Shown here: one piece after another, positions 5,698-6,688 of the stretch
How the letters are laid out: the number at the start of each line of letters is the position of its first letter
Position numbering within the stretch: the first letter of the stretch is position 1
From: Faecalicoccus sp.
GTDB taxonomy: Bacteria > Bacillota_I > Bacilli_A > Erysipelotrichales > Erysipelotrichaceae
Direction of reading: 5' to 3'
NCBI GenBank assembly: GCA_017941505.1
Contig: JAGAWH010000124.1
Location: forward strand, 1-6,688
DNA: 6,688 nucleotides
The notes under the pieces: model-generated
The model's input: only the letters and a program-made list of their open reading frames with translations
What the model was told of the DNA's origin: nothing
Database searches by the model: none
Position numbers and translations under genes: made by a program

Positions 5698-6516
5698 TTA
5701 ACCCTGTGTTGTATCTATATCAAAATACTTTATCGCAAGCTCTGATAACGTTCCATCCTTTCTGGCAGCTTCAAGAGCTTCATTGATAACTTTTACCAAT
5801 TCTTCATTTCCTTTTAGTACCGGTATATATGCGTTTGGCTCCGGATCACTGACTACGATGATTTTAAATTGATCGGCATCCTCCGGGTGCTGTTTGAGAT
5901 AATCCGCAAACACAACGGTAAGTCCAAATGTCAAATCAGCTCGTCCGTTTCTTACTTCACTGATTGCCTGTGCCTGTTCGCCTACTTCATCCAGAACTGC
6001 TCCATTATCCTCCGCATATTTTCCGATTGCGCTGGTTGGATCATTGGCCGCCGTTTTCCCTGCAACATCTTCTAATGAATTAATTTCATCATTATCGGCA
6101 CGCACAAGAATCGCATATTGGGAATAATTGTACGGTTCAGAGAAATCATACTTTTCTGCTCTTTCTTCAGTATAAGAAACCCCATTTACTACTATATCGA
6201 TCTGACCGGCATCCAATGATGCGAACATGGAACTCCATACCGTCTCGCTGAATTGAATATCCACACCAATATAATCTGCCAGATACTTGGCGACCTCCAC
6301 TTCAAATCCAACCAGCTCATCATTATCATTGTGATAGGTATATGGACTCCAGGTTCCTTCCGTTCCGACAATCAGATATCCTCTCTCTTTTATGGTATCC
6401 AGAAGATCTTTTTCGGTTGATGAGTTATTAGAAGCTTGACATCCTGTCAGGGCAGCTGTAATCACCGCAGCAGCACTGACAAGTTGAGCAAACTTTTTCA
6501 ATATATTCTTTTTCAT
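5698..6516 (-). CDS. Amino acid ABC transporter substrate-binding lipoprotein (FliY/TcyJ-like)
   Basis: This is a 272-residue solute-binding protein of the bacterial SBP family 3 type. The N-terminus is a lipoprotein signal peptide with lipobox LTGC, giving lipidated C26 and membrane anchoring outside the cell. The mature protein has hallmark segments similar to the cystine-binding FliY/TcyJ group: IVGTEGTWSPYTY (about 49-61), LVGFEVEVAKYLADYIGV, MFASLDAGQIDIVVNGVSYTEERAEKYDFSEPY (97-129) and a KDGTLSELAIKYF end. The ligand-carboxylate arginine (R119) and the domain-two threonine (T161, in NDPTSA) are kept. The aspartate that normally contacts the ligand amino group (the D of the VD/QD step after GRxDA) aligns with L199, in GRADLTFGLT. 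The start is ATG 6516 with AGAAAGGA, which begins in the stop codon of the upstream sulfhydrylase gene. Cystine or another sulfur amino acid is the leading ligand guess, but it is unproven. Confidence 0.93.
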   Translation of the reverse strand: MKKNILKKFAQLVSAAAVITAALTGCQASNNSSTEKDLLDTIKERGYLIVGTEGTWSPYTYHNDNDELVGFEVEVAKYLADYIGVDIQFSETVWSSMFASLDAGQIDIVVNGVSYTEERAEKYDFSEPYNYSQYAILVRADNDEINSLEDVAGKTAANDPTSAIGKYAEDNGAVLDEVGEQAQAISEVRNGRADLTFGLTVVFADYLKQHPEDADQFKIIVVSDPEPNAYIPVLKGNEELVKVINEALEAARKDGTLSELAIKYFDIDTTQG

Positions 6517-6528
6517 AGACTTTCCTTT

Positions 6529-6688
6529 CTAAATAGCCGCAAAGCCATTTTCTAAATCCGCAATAATATCATCAATATGCTCTGTTCCAATCGATAAACG
6601 AATCGTATTTTGGAAAATACCCTGATCGTTTAATTCTGCTTCGGAAAGCTGCGAATGTGTTGTGGATGCAGGATGAATTACTAAGCTC
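6529..6688 (-). CDS. O-acetylhomoserine sulfhydrylase-type enzyme, C-terminal end (partial)
   Basis: Only the last 52 codons are in the window; the gene enters from the right edge in frame. The fragment opens [18 protein letters not shown] and contains [20 protein letters not shown], then ends [12 protein letters not shown] and the IRLSIGTE step, whose arginine holds the substrate carboxylate, are hallmarks of the Cys/Met metabolism PLP-dependent family. The SIGTEH...DDI variant fits the O-acetylhomoserine aminocarboxypropyltransferase (MetY) branch, which makes homocysteine from O-acetylhomoserine and sulfide or methionine from methanethiol. Gamma-lyases and gamma-synthases share the same motifs, so the exact reaction is less certain. 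The stop TAG at 6531-6529 is 12 nt before the binding protein gene, so the two form one operon. The promoter and any SAM- or T-box-type leader would lie outside the window. Confidence 0.88.
   Translation of the reverse strand, partial: SLVIHPASTTHSQLSEAELNDQGIFQNTIRLSIGTEHIDDIIADLENGFAAI

Noticed and set aside
1..6688. CRISPR array, tRNA, rRNA or insertion sequence
   Set aside because: No spaced direct repeats, cloverleaf-like sequence, rRNA motif or transposase was seen on either strand. The only mobile-element signal is the intron start at 1-48.

Overview
All supportable genes in this window lie on the minus strand, so the biological order runs from high to low coordinates. The strong AGGAGG-type ribosome binding sites, modest G+C content, Bacillus-like class I mannose-6-phosphate isomerase, lipoprotein-type binding protein and group IIC intron start all point to a Bacillota (Firmicutes) genome. 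A gut Clostridia or Lachnospiraceae member is my best guess; the family-level assignment is inference.

Region 6688-3339 is one tight operon. It enters the window with the last 52 codons of an O-acetylhomoserine sulfhydrylase-type PLP enzyme. It continues with a complete polar amino acid ABC importer (lipoprotein binding protein, permease, ATPase), an AhpD/carboxymuconolactone decarboxylase-like protein and a VOC (glyoxalase-fold) protein. Gaps are 1-17 nt, and in several cases the ribosome binding site overlaps the preceding stop codon. The binding protein resembles the FliY/TcyJ cystine-binding group, and the upstream enzyme makes homocysteine or methionine precursors. The operon therefore reads as sulfur amino acid acquisition, although the binding protein lacks the usual aspartate that holds the ligand amino group. 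The operon ends in a long A-tract/T-tract hairpin terminator directly after the VOC stop codon.

Region 3300-2029 holds a single gene for a protein with two N-terminal four-cysteine zinc ribbons and two C-terminal membrane helices, resembling Bacillus subtilis YdjG. Its likely promoter sits inside the preceding terminator. The -10 box is only 6 nt from the ATG and there is no ribosome binding site, so the mRNA is probably leaderless.

Region 2028-49 holds a gene for a fused protein: mannose-6-phosphate isomerase followed by a ROK sugar-kinase-like domain. The ROK half keeps its zinc site and catalytic aspartate but has lost the N-terminal DxGGT phosphate loop. A strong intrinsic terminator follows.

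Region 48-1 is read as the first 48 nt of a group IIC intron running off the window edge. It begins exactly after the terminator's T tract, which is the known insertion preference of this intron class.
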